A stretch of 64,000 nucleotides of DNA from Channa striata (lineage: Eukaryota > Chordata > Actinopteri > Anabantiformes > Channidae), in the NCBI GenBank assembly GCA_033026295.1, contig CM065180.1:23675023-23739022 (forward strand), given 5' to 3'. A program made the position numbers and the translations under genes. Shown one piece after another: positions 25,501 to 41,100 of this stretch. The notes under the pieces are model-generated. The model worked only from the letters and a program-made list of their open reading frames with translations. It was not told where the DNA came from and made no database searches. The stretch's first letter is position 1; each line of letters starts with the position of its first letter.

Positions 25501-28500
25501 CGAGACAAAAAGCAGCAAATGCACATTTCACGTTTCGAACAGCAACAAAGAAAATAATCAGCGACAGGACTTTTCCTCTTCTGGAAGCGGAGCGTTTGTG
25601 AATCGGCTCAGAGCACATGCAGTATGAAAACACTGGACGTCTCGTTAACAACAGCTGATTTTGATTCACGAATGATTGTGGTATGTTGTAGGAAAACTGA
25701 GCCAAAGCTGTCTTGTTAAAGTCGGAGCTGGCAGGAAGTCAGATATCACAAAACATTTATTAACGTTCTTTCAGAACTGAAAGACATTATTTCAAAAAGT
25801 TTACGAGAACATACTCTCCTGTTAAAGAACTTTTACACACACCGTTTGTTTCGCTCAAAACAAAATGAAATGAATCCTGCTCAGGGTTCACGGGTTTACA
25901 CGGATTCGAGATCATAATACTACGTCCAATGTCAACACGCAACCCCGTTAACATGGTGGACGGTTGTTAGTGCGTGCACGTCCTCCTAGACATCCCCCTT
26001 ATCTTATCTGGTCGTGCCAGCCAGCTACCTGATGCTGCACCAGCAAGACGCCTCTGTTCCTGCGAGGCGTTGGCGTTTATAGCCGAGGGCCTGGAATCTG
26101 CAGGCGGCAGATACAGCCAATAAACATATCAGCATCGTTCCCTCTGAGTCGTCCTGGGAATTTACTGTGAGACGGACCGTTAGCGTTGCTAAAGGCACAC
26201 AAGGCCATGTTAGGCGAGCGCTAATGGTCTGTTTATCCAGGCTCTGCTTTAAACAGCCAAATATCTGTCCGAAATAATGGGACAGGGATATAAAAATGTG
26301 ATGAGCGTGAGGACGTCCTCTCCTTTTCAGGTCTGGGCCCGAGCTACTGCTTAGAATTTGTTATCAGTGATGGAGCCTGGGTGTTTGCTGTAGGATGATG
26401 AAGGATTTTCCCCACAAGTCAACAAAACGTCTGCAGGTTCGTCACTGGCCACATCTCCTCCGTCTCTCAGGCTGCACATTTCCCCTCGGGAGTCCTGCTG
26501 GTTTTCAAACTCTCCCTACCACAGCCACTGCTGAGCACGTGCATCAGGTTTGTTTAATCCATAATCTGGGAGATTCACTTAGTCTAAACTCGTCTTCGGT
26601 GTTCTGACTGATACCTGATCCAGGTGATCCGCAGTGAGTGGGATACGGGTCGTCGGAAAATAAGGACCTGAGGTAAAGCAGCCGCTCCTGCTCTAATCAT
26701 CACAACATCAGACCCCTGTCCTACACAAAACCCAGCTCCTTGTGCAAAGCTCGTCAGATCAGTGGTTCATTATGATGGAACAAGCTTCAGTTCACAACTC
26801 TGCAAGATCTTCCTCGTTACCTTGTGCTAGATGGTGAGTTGGTTTTGGCTTTAGTACGTAATTGGACCTCTGCCATGTATCAGTCTTTAATATCTTAGTT
26901 TACTTTTAAAGTACATCCTTTAACGTTTGACTGATTCTTGGTCATTGTGTTACTATGCAACGTTCAAAACAATAAAAAAAAAAACTCAACAGTGATTAAT
27001 GACCCCAAAAGTTGTGCAACTGCAGCAACACTCCACCAAAAAAAAAATACAACCTTAAGTTTAAACCTACAACATGCAACGGAAGCATTACCATGACTCT
27101 GCTTCACCCAACATTCCCTCTCCCCGCTCTGCTACGCTCTACTATCATCTGCTACGCTCTGAGATACCGTGCAGCCTTCGGGTGTTACTCTTCATCGAGT
27201 TCTTAAAAAAAAGAAGCTGCAAAACGAATGAATCTTGCAGAAATGATTGAAATGGTCTGACTGGCCAAAGTTTAGAAAATGATAAATCAAAGGAAGACGT
27301 CACGCTGTTTTTGCGCTGATGAGTTATTGGTTAGGTAACTTTTTTCAGCATGCAGCGACAGATTTTTTGACATTCGCAGGTAATTCATCCAACGCCGACT
27401 GTAATATTGTCACTGTGAACACGGGGGTGGGACTCAGTCTTACTGATACAGGGAGCGATGGGGGAGCGGCTCTGCTGGTAGCCCTTGGCGCAGCGGTTGC
27501 AGGTGATTCCTGTCACTCCGTCCTTGCAGGGGCATTGACCCGTGGTCTGGTTACACGTCTTCCCCGCTGCTCCCACCGGATGGCAATCACACGCTGCACA
27601 GGAAGAGGAGAAGAAGAAGAAGCAGCGAGTAAACAACTTGTGATTTGCGGGCGGTTTACACACACCAGCATCGGCTTTTAAATGACTGCAGCGCTAGTGA
27701 GAAATGGCTGACGTTGGAGCCGACTGGGTTTTCCTCGCAGACATTCACATTCACAGATGGGGAACTGGGCCTTGCACCAGCATAAAACCTCAATCAAATT
27801 ACACTGCTTCCCTCCACCCATAACGACCAGAAGATTCTTCATTAGCTCCGCTCTGGAAGCCACGCACGAGGGTAAATACGTTGATTAATTGCTCACTATC
27901 GGCCGACTGTACGTGGGTATGTGCCTGTGCACGTGTGAGCTTTTGCAGAGCCGGCTCTGTGCCCTCTGCAGAATTCTGATCTGTTTGCTCTTTAGATTGA
28001 ATTTCAAATGTAAAGCTTTTTGGCAACGACCGGCCTGAATAATGTTTCTCATTAATGGACGAGTGGAACGTACTTCAAAGTCTGTTGAAGCTGTTAGCTG
28101 GGAGGGCCGCACGTTAAATGTGAGAAATTTGTTCTCTGAGTGTGTGTGTGTGTGTGTGTGTGTGTGCGCTCTGCCAAACATCTACCATAAAGCCAGTGTT
28201 TGAAGTGGAGGCCCAGCCTCACTAGAAGCCCTGCGTGGACCAGCACAGTCCGGAGAAACGAGAAACGAGACGCTTATTAATTTTTTCACTTCTTTGTTTT
28301 TGTTCTTCTCGAGTTGAATCATAAAAGCTTCAGCCAAAGTGTGTTTGTTGAAAATAAAGCAAACAGTGAATTTTTTTAAGAGATTCACTTCATTTTCCCG
28401 GAGAACTGAGCTAAATAAGTACGTTTACTCAAAAGCTCAAAAACACTGGAAAAAACGGGGGAGACGGAGAGAGAGTGTGTCCAAACCTCACAACTCCAGA

Positions 28501-31500
28501 TCAATTTGTTCACATATACAGGAGCTCATGTAAAAAATATCTGATGGCAAAATATTTAGCTCACGTTTAAAATAAACAATTTTAGGTTAATGATTAAAGT
28601 ATAAATGGAAATACAGCACAAGTTATAGTAACAATGACGCTTACAAGAGCAACAAAACCAAGCAAACGGAAGGACAGAAAGAGTCGGTTTTGATGTTTTT
28701 TAAGAAACTGACTGAAGCAAAATTACATACAGATAAACTATATTTGAGGGGCTCAGTTGGTAGAGTGACCGTCCCGGCCTGGTAAACTGGGGAGCTCAAA
28801 ATTTAACACTAATAATTTGCTGTGCCAATTTTATAAAAAACTGATAAAATGTTTAGGTCCCTGCCACTGGACATTTGCTCCCCTTCATTACTCCACTGTA
28901 AGAAGAACACGTGGCAGCTGAGCTTCCAAAGTACAATCAACACAAATCATGAGCTACATTAATATTACAAACAGATAAAGTGTGTGTGTGTGTGTGGGGG
29001 GGGGGGTTCCAATAAAACTAAAAATACAAAAAACAGAATCATGAACAAAACATGCTGATGCACACGGCCCCCCCACACCTCACTAAGATGCTGCTTTAGT
29101 CAGATTTACGGCAGCTGAGGAGTAAACTCATTTAATGGGAGGTAGAAAGTCGCCTACTGAACCATAAATATGGGCTGATCATAAACTATTTTAGCAGTGA
29201 AATCTGACAGAGCGTTGTAGTGGCTAACACGTATTTTCATGTACATGTAAATACTTCAACATTAATTTTAGGAGCAGCATTAAACACCTGGACGGTTCCT
29301 TTCAATGAGGTAAACGGAACAAAGTGTGCGAAGCTTCAGAGTAACGCGGTGGGTGGACTCAGCCCACAGGGGGCGCTACAGCAGGGGAATGAATTGATTC
29401 CAGCCGGTGGAGGGAACCTCGCCGCTTTCAAGGCTCGCGCCAGGACGGGGAAAACACACTGCGGTTCCCCACGAGCCGTGTTTACACTGCGGCTGATGAG
29501 GGGTGAAGTTGTTAATCTGGGAAATAAAGCATGAGGCATTCCACACTGCCACTGGAGACGTGGGCACTGTTCAGTGTGTTTTCAGTCGTTGAGAGGACAT
29601 TTTGCTGAGACTTTAGTGAGGGAGGGGGGTGAAGGAATGAAAGCAGACTTCCTCCTGGCTGTGCTGGCACGGTCCCGTGTTTCCTGTCCAACAACAGCAG
29701 AGCGGGATGGTTGGCTGATTTGAACAATAAATAACGTGGTTTGTAACTGATGTCACGTCGGCCTGTTTTTGTCACCTGAGGAGAGAAGCGGTAATCAGGC
29801 TGTTTGGGTTTGATCCCAGAGCTCCAGGCTGGGGTGTGTGCCGCCATGGCGAGAGCGGCCTCGAGTATTCGGGTTACTGCTCCGGCTTTTTTGGAAAAGC
29901 TCTGCCGACATCCATGGATGTCGCTACATCACCAGGCAGAGCGACGGTAGAAGCTCTGCTGCACCGAGCTGCTCCCTGCTCCGTCCCCCCAGCGTGAACT
30001 ATTCCCCCAATATAGCTTGTGAAAATGTTGAACCTGGCGAAATGACGCGACGCTGCAAAGAATCATTTGTCATTTTGGAGCAAAGTGCATATGATTCGTC
30101 AGGCTTGTGTTCAGCTCAGTTGGACACTGGCCTCCCGTACAAGACGCTTTTATTTTGTGAAACTTGAGCAAGTTAGAGACAATTATTTTTGGGGGGGGGG
30201 ACTGTTGCGGGAAGTAGGAAATGTCCTGTAGGACTCCAGGGTATAGACGTCCTCAGACCCTGTCGACAGCCAATCACAGCTCAGCAGTGCATGAATTCAT
30301 TGTAGGAGATTTCAAGTGTTATTTTAATCTCTAGTAATAAAAGTGAAACGTTTACACGCGTGTCTGTCCACAGCATTCTAATCAGTTTATCCAAGAGTCT
30401 CAGTTGGGGATTTTGCCAGATGTAATGACATTCGCTCCAAGTGTTCCTGATATTTAGCACCAACAAGAACGGGACAGATGTGAGGTTACATTGACCTTTG
30501 GCTACCGAAATCTAATCAGTTCATCCTTAGTCCCAAAATAAACGCTTGTGACAAATTCTGAAGAACACACATCAAGGTGTTCCTGTGACATTGGATTCAC
30601 GATAAAGGGACAGACATGAGGTCACAGTAACCTTGACTGGCAAAATCTAATCAGTTCAGACAGGGAAAGGAGCAGAGTGAACGGATGAAATGAGAGATTA
30701 CTTGGCCATTGGTCACTGTGCTGTCAGTCTGCTCGAACACAGACACAGCAAGTCATGAAACCGGTCTGTCTGTCACTGCGCTGTTCCCGTCTGTGAGCAC
30801 AGCTTTCCCATCTTTCAAAGCTGAGCAGAATCTGATCTGAAAAAAAACGATCTGCAGCATTTCTGTGCATATTTACAGTAATCGGAGAACATGTCTCCCT
30901 TCGTCAGTGAGTCATCACTCAAACCCAGCACATGGGTCGCTGTCTGAGGTCTCCCTCACTGGTTCGGCAGCCACAGGCAGGCACAGACAGACGTGTACAT
31001 GTTTTCTGTGCATTTATGGGATATTTTAGCGGTGAGCGATTGGACTCACTGACTGAGCGACTGCAGTTTGTTTGCTCAGGGCCTCGGAGCCCGTCTTTAC
31101 TCCCCGAGGAGCTGAGAGACAGAAGGAGCTCGGCTTTTGTCTCCGGCACACATTAATCCCCGGCAGCTCGGTCTCAAACCCCACGCATGTGCTCACACCT
31201 GGAAGGGGAACGATTAGCGAGTTTTTTCCGCCGCTCGGTTGAGTGGATCGGCTCGCACTCAGGTTCTGTTTGTTATGTTTGTCTTTTCAGGGATCCGCCG
31301 AGGAGCTCAAACAGCCCGGGAGCAGCACGGGTCAGTTCAGCCACAGCAAGACAGGTGGGGGCTTTTCTCTGAACTTACAACAAAAACTCCCTTAATACCT
31401 GAAGTGTCAAACAAAATATGTGAGTGACGATTATAAAAATATGTATATTGAATGTAATTTTAACCAATGAATTCCATTATTTTAGGCTGAATTTAAAGAT

Positions 31501-34500
31501 AATTTTAGCAGAGACGTTTCGGGCTGTGTTTGTTGTCTGTAGACTTGCTGTTAGAAGTGTGGTGGACAAAGTGATAGAAACACTTGTGACAGGTGAACTG
31601 AGCATTATCAGCTGTGCAGGTCCTAATAAACTGACACGTTATCATGTCCGGGGTCGACCCTGCTGGCATTGCACGCATCATTGTAGAATGATTTTGAATG
31701 CTGACATACTGCATTCACAGCAATGAGACAGACATACATAACACAGAATATATGCACCACAATCATTTACATTTACATCACATTTTGATTGTATTTGTGT
31801 TTCCTGGCTCTACATAACAATAATTTTTAGAAACACAATTAATTAACATAATGAAACTTGGTGATGCACAAGCGGCTCAATGGATGGAAAGTTTACAAAA
31901 TGAAAGGTTTTTTTTACGCTCTTTAGAGCTGATTAATCCTCCCACACAAATGTGCAGCTTTTACAACAATCAGTTTTTCATGCGTCACTTCTCAAAGGCA
32001 AATATTAAATGTTGGCTGACATGAGAATGGCTACAAACTGATATACACTGTGACCTCAGGTTAAATACTTAAACGCCTTCGCTGATGGTTCGTCAACACC
32101 TTCCTGCAGCTGCAGGTGAGCGGCGTTACCTTTGCAGGCTCTGCGGTGAGAGATGGACTTGGTCATGTCCCTGTAGTAACCCTCCTTGCAGTAGTGACAG
32201 TGGCGTCCCGCCGTGTTGTGTCGACAGTTGAGACAGACTCCGCCACTTCTCCGGCCCGACAGCTTGTACAGCTCCATGTTGAAGCGGCAGCGGCGGGCGT
32301 GCAGGTTACAGTGGCAGGCTGGGCAGAGACACAGAGACAGAGACACTCAAGACAAACTCCTTTACACTTTACAGATCCACTCAGGAGACAACCAGCGCTC
32401 AAACGTTCAAACCAACTCCACTTTTGCAGATTTTTAGGTTTTCAGCTGCAGTTCCACAGTCCAAAAGAGAAAAAAAAACTCCTTGGACTCACGAAACACT
32501 GTTTTTCTTAGCTGCCGAAAAGCTGACATTTTGGAAACAGGAGCTTGTTATCTGAACTCGACACACAGCGTTTACAGACCTTCTAGTTTGCAGTTGCGGT
32601 CGGGAGCCAAATGCAGGCAACTGAGGTCATGAGAAAAAAGCTTTAATTTAAAGACGAAGCCGAGTTTGTCTTATTAGGACAACAGGTTTTGGAGACAGAT
32701 GGTGGGGCTCGGGCCTGGTTCGTGCGCTCTCTTTGGCCACCTGCTTGTGAATTTCACCTCTGACCTCTGGTGATGTCAGGCAGGACAACTTTTCTTCCGC
32801 TCTCCCACACATCTGCTGGATTCTCTAAATTTATTGTCTTTATTCTCACACGCTGATGGTGAACTGCCGCGACTTCAGGTCACGTTGTTCTCTCACGGAA
32901 GAATGAAAAGGACACAGCAGTTCTATATCCTCAATTATTGCATGTTTGTATTCTCCCAAAGAATTCTGAGATTCATTTTAAGGCCACAAAAACATTTAAA
33001 AAGAGAAGAATTTCTAACAAGACATATTTAAGATTCTGAACTGCACGTGTCCAGCACGACATTTGCGACTAGTAAGACAATGGGGGTGTCGGAGCTCTGA
33101 CCTGCGGCACGCTCCCTGTGGGAGGGGGCGGAAACCACCAAACCAAACCATCGCAGCCCGTCGTCACGTTATTACAGAGACGCAGGCGATAAGACGGTCC
33201 CACGTGTTCCACCTTCATCACGCGCAGTCCAACTCACGCCGGCCACGCGGGACAGAGCTGCAGGCGGTTGGGATTCAGACGTTCGGCGCTTTCGTTCCAG
33301 TGGTGGATTAAGTAAAAGTACAGGTGCACACAATCGTCCACAGTGTACGAACCCACGGACTTTAAGAAAAAGCAACTAACTGCAGGTTTCTATCTCAGTA
33401 TTAGCGTTAACTAATTCAGGCTTCTGTCTTTCTAAATTCGACATGTTGGACCATCACACAGAGACAGCAGCAGTGTCACTTCCACAAAGAAACACTTGGA
33501 AAATGGACCAGAACACAAGACACCAGAGTTAAATGACAGACCGACAACCTTACTGCTAATATGTCCCACAGGTTTAGGGAAAGATCTGGTGTCTGAAGCT
33601 GTGAGGAAAATCAGTGACATGATTTTGAAGGTGTGTTTGAAGGTGAGGACAGGCCAAAATGTCCTCCCTCCCAAACCCGTCCTCACAAACACACATTCAC
33701 ACACACTGAGGGGTGTTTGGCAGCTGTGACAAGCTTATCTTCAACACACACACACACACACACACACACACTCCCTTTCCTCGCTGCTTTCTTATCCCAG
33801 ATGTTATCTTCACTTAAGGGACGTGTGAGAGAAAATTCAGCGGGACATTTTTCATGAATAGGAAGTGGGCTGCTCGTAGTTTTCGGTCCTGCACTTTCGT
33901 CTTCCAAAAGACGCAGAGACAGTCGTGTTCTCTGTAGCAGTCTGACAATCACTTTGAGGAACATCATCAGGGAAAAACGTCCGTCTGCTTGGAAACTAGA
34001 GATGGTCATGTTCCTGGGCCTAAACGTCTCAATTCAACATGCTGCCGGGTTATTCAGTAAGAATTTAAAATTTGATGTGATTTGTCATTTTTTTCCATGA
34101 GAAACAGAAAATAAAACATCTCCAGCTGCTAGTTCATTTCTTCAGCGAGTGAACAGTTGTTTAAAACGAAGCTCTGAGCACGAAAATAACGTTAAAACTG
34201 TTGCAGACAATGATTTTGATGTTTGGTGAATACATGTCCTCATAGCTACTGGACCCACGGGTCCTATGACGTGGGAATTGTTGAAGAAGACGTATCATAA
34301 AGCCATTTATCGTCCGTCCAATTTCATGTGCAGGAAATATGGCGACCAGCTTTTAAAATGTGGTGAAATTATACAAAATGTTACTATGCAGCAGTAAAAG
34401 GCTGAGCTCGCTTTAACTGGTGTGAAAAAGATTAATTACTAATATCACGTGCCCCCCTCCCCCCCCACAGCCCTTCACAGTTTTTCTGCCTCTCCGATGT

Positions 34501-37500
34501 CGTCACCTCCAGGTCCTTCTAATCAGCGCTGTGCTTTCTCATCCACAGACCCGCCACCCCCCGCACCATTTGCCCAGCAGTGACAACAGCTCAAGCACTG
34601 ATAAGATGTGATTGGAGCAGTGGGCTCTAAAGGGACCCTGCCAATCCATCACACGTCTGCCAGCTGCCTACGTCAGTCGCCGAAGTCACCGAGTTACAGC
34701 GACTTCGCCGAAGCCGAAGTGTCACGTAATTTTTTATTTGTATTTTTGTTGCTTTCGTAGCTTTTTTGCACAGATGAACGTGTTAACGTGGGTCTCTGCG
34801 ATGCGATAATAATCCCCGTCTCTGTGCTCAAACACTCAAGGGGCAAACAGGCTGAGCTCCAGCTACGGGACACATCATCTGAACCAAAGACGTAGAGACG
34901 GACGACGAGGGGACTGAACTCAGCAGTGGCCTCGGTTGTACACGCCGTCTCCTACGAGCTCAGGTGGTCCGTGGCACATCGCTCCAATTCCAGCCACTTC
35001 CTGAGCCTTTCACGCGTACTACTGGCCAACACAGACAGACAACCATTCACACCTACAGATAACTGGGAATCACAAATTAGATGTCAGGCATGTGTTTGGA
35101 GGAACATGCAAACTCCACACAGGAAGGCTGCAGCAGGATTCAAACTGTCGACCTTCAGGCTGTGAGGCTGCAGCCGTAACTGCTGCTGCCCCACAGTGAG
35201 AAAGTCAAAATGCTTTTATATTTGGGACAAAACAATGTTGTCCAGGACAATTTATTATTTCCCTTATTTCCCATTACTGGAATACTGTTAAAAAAAAAAA
35301 CAAAGTTTTCCAGGTTGTGGGAACCATGACATGGATTTCTACAAGTATCTATGTGAACTGCTTATCTTTGATTCCATCCCATGTTCTGGGCCTGTACCTG
35401 AACCACAGGAAGTGATGACAACGGGTTTTGCTCCTGGAAAGTACAACTGAAGAAGGTAAAGATGTGTCGCACTCGTGAGTGTTTGGTTTGCTGCTGTTGC
35501 AGAGCCCACTCAAAGCTACGCTATCCAATCTATTTCAGTTCAAGAGCCATCTACCAGCCGTAGTCCTGGACCGTGTGCACACTGGATGGAAATTACGCAT
35601 CCCACACGTCGGCGGAGGCGTTTGTTTCGCTCCGTCTGCAGAGGAGAGCGCACTTCAGAAGCAATCGAAGGCCTGTCCACGCTGATCTCTGTGGAGGTTT
35701 TCAAGAACTTGGTGCCGCAGCGGCAGGAATTTACACGGCCTGTCAACAGGTGCTGGATGGTGTGTGCGCGTGTGTGTGTTCTGCACCCACTGACGCTTCT
35801 GTGGAGACGAAGAAAAGCTGGAATTCCAGCACAATTGTTGTTTATCCGTGACAAATGACTGTTTAATCCCGTACAGTCAGTCATATCAGGAGGACGGGCG
35901 CCAAATCAAACAAGGTTCGCCGCAGCGGTGGGAGGGACCAGCACGCACACGCACACGCTGCGAGTTCGACGGACGGACACACGCTTCGCTTTCCACGCGG
36001 ACACTGCTGATGTTCCACGAAATACTCTCGACTCTGCAAAGTATTTGGAGATTACGTAATGATTGTGTAACAGTCGAGCCTTATAGAGTGTGGGGGACGT
36101 TTCAGAGGTGTCACAGGAGCTCATGAAACGCTCAGCTCTCAAACAAATTATCCATGCACTCATGTTACAAGCTGCAATTTTAATGTTGCTAAGGATAAAG
36201 TCTGATGATTATAGCGCACATTGTTTTGTTCGTCTGATTCTGAAGTGCAACTACACTTATTACGGAAATGTGGTGAAGTAAAAATTATGTTTTAAGATTA
36301 TGAAAGACATCAGTGACGGGCTGCGGATCATATGACATGAAAACAGATGAAAAAATGGACTGTTTAACGTTCAAAGGCTGGAAATAAAATAAAAGTATCA
36401 GTCGATGTGAGACTAATTAAACGCTCCTGTCACACAGAGTTTGTGGACAAAAAACTTTGGACCCTGCACAAAAACATAAACTTGGACGAGCCACGATCCG
36501 TCACCCTCAGCTGCTTCCAGACCTACTTCCTCTGGACGTGCAATAAATATTTCGATCGCGCATTACTGCAGCAGCTGCTGAAGACAACAGATGATGAATC
36601 ATTTTACAAGATCGGATTGGAGAGGTTTCCTCTTTGATCGACTTGGAAGTTGGAAGGATTTGTGCGCTGTGGTTTTGATGAGACACGTTCGAGCCGGGCT
36701 CACAGGCGGCAGCACCTGTCTCTGTGCTGACGTCTCGTAAAGGCGAAGGTTTCGCTGCTGGAGTGTGTGTCCACAGTCAGAACCTGCAGAGTTGCTTTCC
36801 ACAGCGTGAACGTGACCGGCTCCGTTCACGGCAAAGTTCAAAGAAACATCTGCCGCTTCTCGGCTTCTGCATTGATTTGGAAATTCTTGTCCTTGTTTTT
36901 AAGACCTCTGTGTCCAATCTATGAAGCCGTCTGTCCTCTCAGAGTCTATGAATCATTCCAGAGACACACTTCACCGTTCAGGCTCCGAGTGTGTGGAGCT
37001 CGGAACAACAGGAAGCACAGAGATATTTTTAAACTCACCTTCTCAGCCTGGACTTTAATTAAATACTGAATGTACATTTAGGGTATTTACTTACACACGC
37101 TTCATCACGTTTTTATCCAGATGTATATATTTGTTTTCAACTACAATTTTTATTTATTTTTATCTTTAATCATTTGTGTGTATTAGTCTCACAGTCTCAC
37201 ACTGTTTTTACACAGATTCATCCTGTTTAAATCTGTTGTGTTCTTCGCTTGGTTTCCTCTTTTTCAGCCCTTTGAATCGCATTAATCTGTATGAAAGCTG
37301 CTGCGGAATTAAAGTTGTAGTCGACTGATGCGTAAAAGTTGAAATGCACTAATGGGAAAAACTGAACACACAGAGTCACACCGTCGAGTAACACAGCGAG
37401 TAATAAATACACCGTTCTGTCATGTGGCGTAAGTATTAAGGTACAGAGCAACGTGTAAAATCAAGACGGGCTGACGTACGGAGCACCGAACACTTCGAGG

Positions 37501-38154
37501 CTTCAAAACATCCACCTTCACTTTCTACCGTCTGTGACAGCGAAGCAAAGCTGGGAGCTTTCCCGCCGCCCAGAGCACAGCTGAGCCGCCTCTGCCATCT
37601 CTGTTTGGGACAGATGCTGTCGGCCTAACGTGTCTGCCGCACGCAAACATAATGAGCCGTCACTCAGCTGACCTTTCACCTCTGGGGAGCTGCCAAACCA
37701 CACGACTTCAGCGAGCTAATGAAGTGAGGCATCGCGAGCGTCCAGGCCGCTCAGTGTTTGTCACGAGCTTTTTGCAAACGCTCGCAGGCCAAACGTTCGT
37801 GACACGGACCCTACCGGGCTCATTCTGATGACAGCGTGAGTCCGTTTGTTCCGAGCAGCACACAAGCTGTTTTATAAAGCCGCTCCAGTAAAACTTTAAC
37901 TGGATCTCGGAGTTTCGCCCAGGAATTTTCTTTTTGATTGCGTTTCCCACCTGACCCAGACGCAGACTGCCTCTCCCACTGTGGGAACGAGCCTCCTCTC
38001 GCCATGCAGCGTGCACTGATGTCATGGGAGGCGTTCCCCGGCTTTACGAGCGCAGCTCTGTGATCTCTGGTGGAGATCAATTAGCCCGGCAATCAGCCCG
38101 GCCCGCACTTTTGTGTGAGTAACTGCTCGTAAACGGTTTGGTTGCCTGGCAAAC

Positions 38155-38194
<40 letters not shown>

Positions 38195-41100
38195 CACCCA
38201 GGTCTGGTATCACGGCAGCCTCCTGCTCAGTGAAGTCATGCAACGTGACCTCAACGCCGCCGCTTACACTCTTTCAACATTAGCTGGTCAGTTTGGACTT
38301 TCGGCTCAGTACTGACCCGTTTGGAGGAAAACAGTGGTTCTTTCTAACGGCTCTAAGAGTTTCTACTTCATGTGAACCGTCACACACTGTGCATGACAAA
38401 CATTTTGTAACTGACCACAGTTTTTCACGGGCCTCTGCAAACACGCCCGCTCTTATGAATAATGAGGCGTAATGGACGGTGAATCACAGTCGGGCGTTGG
38501 GAGTTTTCCAGGGGAGGAACTGTTGTGTAAGTGCAACAGTCGCGCCTTGGATCTTTGTTGCGTGTCACCTGTTTTCTATCAGCCGTTTGTCCGGCCTTTA
38601 TATACTGTTAACTCGCTAATTAAAGCAGCAACGCCGTGGAAAGTAAAAAAATGGCAGACGGGACAGAAAGAGACACAAAGAGGACAAAGGGCACCTCCCC
38701 ACGAGGTTTGTTTCCTGAGTGACCACTGGACCTTAAATGACCAATCAGAGCACGGAGCTGCTGGGTTGATGGAAGAACTTCCTGGCTGGCAGAAGCAGAA
38801 CTGGGACTGAACGTGCCCGTGGTGCTTGTAAAAATTGTCTCTTGAATCAAAGTCATGTAAAAGCTTATTAATTTCTGATATGTCTGTTTGATTAACATTT
38901 TTATTCATTATTGAAGGGTGGCACAGTGGTAGAGTGGTTAGCACTGCTACCTCACAGGCCCACGGTTTGAATCCTGAGACATGTGCAGGGTAGATCCCAC
39001 CTCTCACGACCGTTAAGAGGGAAAGCGGCTAAAGATAACGAATAAATGAATAATATAATAATAAATTGTTATATTATTATTATTAAATGATTGTCTTTAA
39101 TATTCAGTTACCTTGGGCTAATTGTTCACTTTTTTGGCCACTGGACACTGAAGCATTTGCACTACTTTTAGCTATTTATTCGTCCCCGTTCTCAAACTGT
39201 TCTGATTAACATGCGGCTCATTTTCATGTCTTAACATTTTATGTTTTTTAAAACATTTCATTTGATTTGTGCATTGGTCTCGTGGTGTTTTAATTTCTCT
39301 TTGTAACGCTCACATTTTCTTGCAGCCAACTGTCTGCGTAGCACTTTAATAAAAGGTTCTGTGCAAATTTCTAATGAACTGATGTTCTATGACACACTTC
39401 CTTGTGACACGCTGATAGACATCTGCTTTCAGGAGCTGTTGACATGACATTACTTTGCAGGACAGAAACATAAAGCATCAAATTTGTGAGTAGTGGGTCA
39501 GTGGCACCATGTTATTTCTGCTCCTATTCTACAATTTGACCCCAATTGTCAAAATGACTGTATAATTCTCACTCCCTTTGTCATACGAGTAATTTTGCAT
39601 AATAGGGATTTCGCTTTGAGTGAAAATCACTTATCCTAACTGTAATCACCAACTTGAGGCGGACCTGAATCGTTTGCCCATGGAAGCTTGTATTTACAGT
39701 AAACCCGACTTTGCATGAAGCGGCATAATTGAGCTTGCGGTGGCAGGGGGAGATTCTCCAGACTAAACCTGCACCACACATCTAAACAGGGCCGGCCTGC
39801 TGCGGGACTTTGCCGGCCCGAGTCGGGCCCGGGTCCAAATCTTCCCCACAGTGCAGGGAGGTTATTTGAACACTCCGGCACTGTGTCCCCCCCATGCCGA
39901 GGGAATAAGGGAGACGGAGGCAGGAAGCCGCTAGGCTGTAAATCAAGAAGCCGAGGTGACAATCCGTCGTTCTTGTGGCGTGTTTATTGTGCTTTTCTCC
40001 ACTTTTCTCACAGGGCCTATTTATAACCAGCCACATGTCAAAGCGTCTCCCACGTGTTCTTAGACGCATCGAAGCGTTTAACCCTCCGCGGTGCAGTTTT
40101 TATCCGTCACGTGACAACACGCTCAGACTGTGGCCTAACGGGGCCGTTTGCAAATGAACGTTTAATGGTTGTTTTGATGGAAACGCTGAGAGGTCACCAC
40201 GGCGGTTTTCCTTACTACTGTGTTCGTTCCTTTGCTCTGGTTGCTAGGTGGCCCACAGGATATGGTATTGAGCTCAAGAGGAAAAGGCTTGGTTCTTCCT
40301 GAAGCACGCCAACCTCTGGCCATCTCTGCAGGAAACCATGAACCTTCAACCACAGGAGTGATGAGAAAAGCAAATGGCTCCGATTAATGAAGACATGGGG
40401 GAATCTCTGCCGTCAATCACACCGTGCGTCCGGTCTCTGTGGACCGCTGCATTTAAAGCACTTTAGGTTTCCTCATAATCGACTTAACAGGAGTTCACAG
40501 GGAGAATGACATCGCACAGTGTTACTGTGAAAGTTTACCTCAGTCTCACTCTCATCTTACAGTCGTTTCCTACTGCAGCTGCTGCTGCATTCAACCGACA
40601 CAACAATGGCTTTTATTGTGAAGTATTGGCAGGAAGTGCCTTTTGTCAACAGCGTTAAAGCTCCATGTGATTTTCATTTAGTTTTAGTCTTCTGATGAAA
40701 ATTAGTTTGTGGCTTCTGACTTATACTAAATAGATGATGCGCCCTCACTGCTGTGTGTGGTTACCATGGTTACAGCTTCTTTGTTCACTCCCATTTGAAT
40801 TTAATCGTTGACTGGCCTCCGATTGAGAGGACAGCCTAAATTCTGCAAACGTGCATCAGTGCAGCAGCGTTTAGAGCAGAAGCTAAGCTAAGGCTAAACA
40901 AACGTGGATGATCTCACGTTGTCACAAACATCTTCCACCTGTTGCATCGTCATATACAGTTAAAGCAACTATTGAGCCAGAGGCATTTTGGGCAATCGGG
41001 AGCCAAAGTTGGATGAAGTTAAGCGTCTGATGGCTTCACTAATCACGGTATTCCTTGGATTCCTCTCACCAGGTACGAACAGACGAAGCTGCAGCTGCAG

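Larger units (their letters stand above)
27594..32129 (-). other. ntn1 intron between coding exons 2 and 3
   Basis: 4.5 kb. Holds GT microsatellites, a SINE head fragment and the 135-bp tandem repeat. No exon found. Confidence 0.8.

Noticed and set aside
28745..28805. tRNA gene
   Set aside because: Only an A-box-like head; no anticodon stem, B-box or acceptor pairing. Kept as a SINE fragment.
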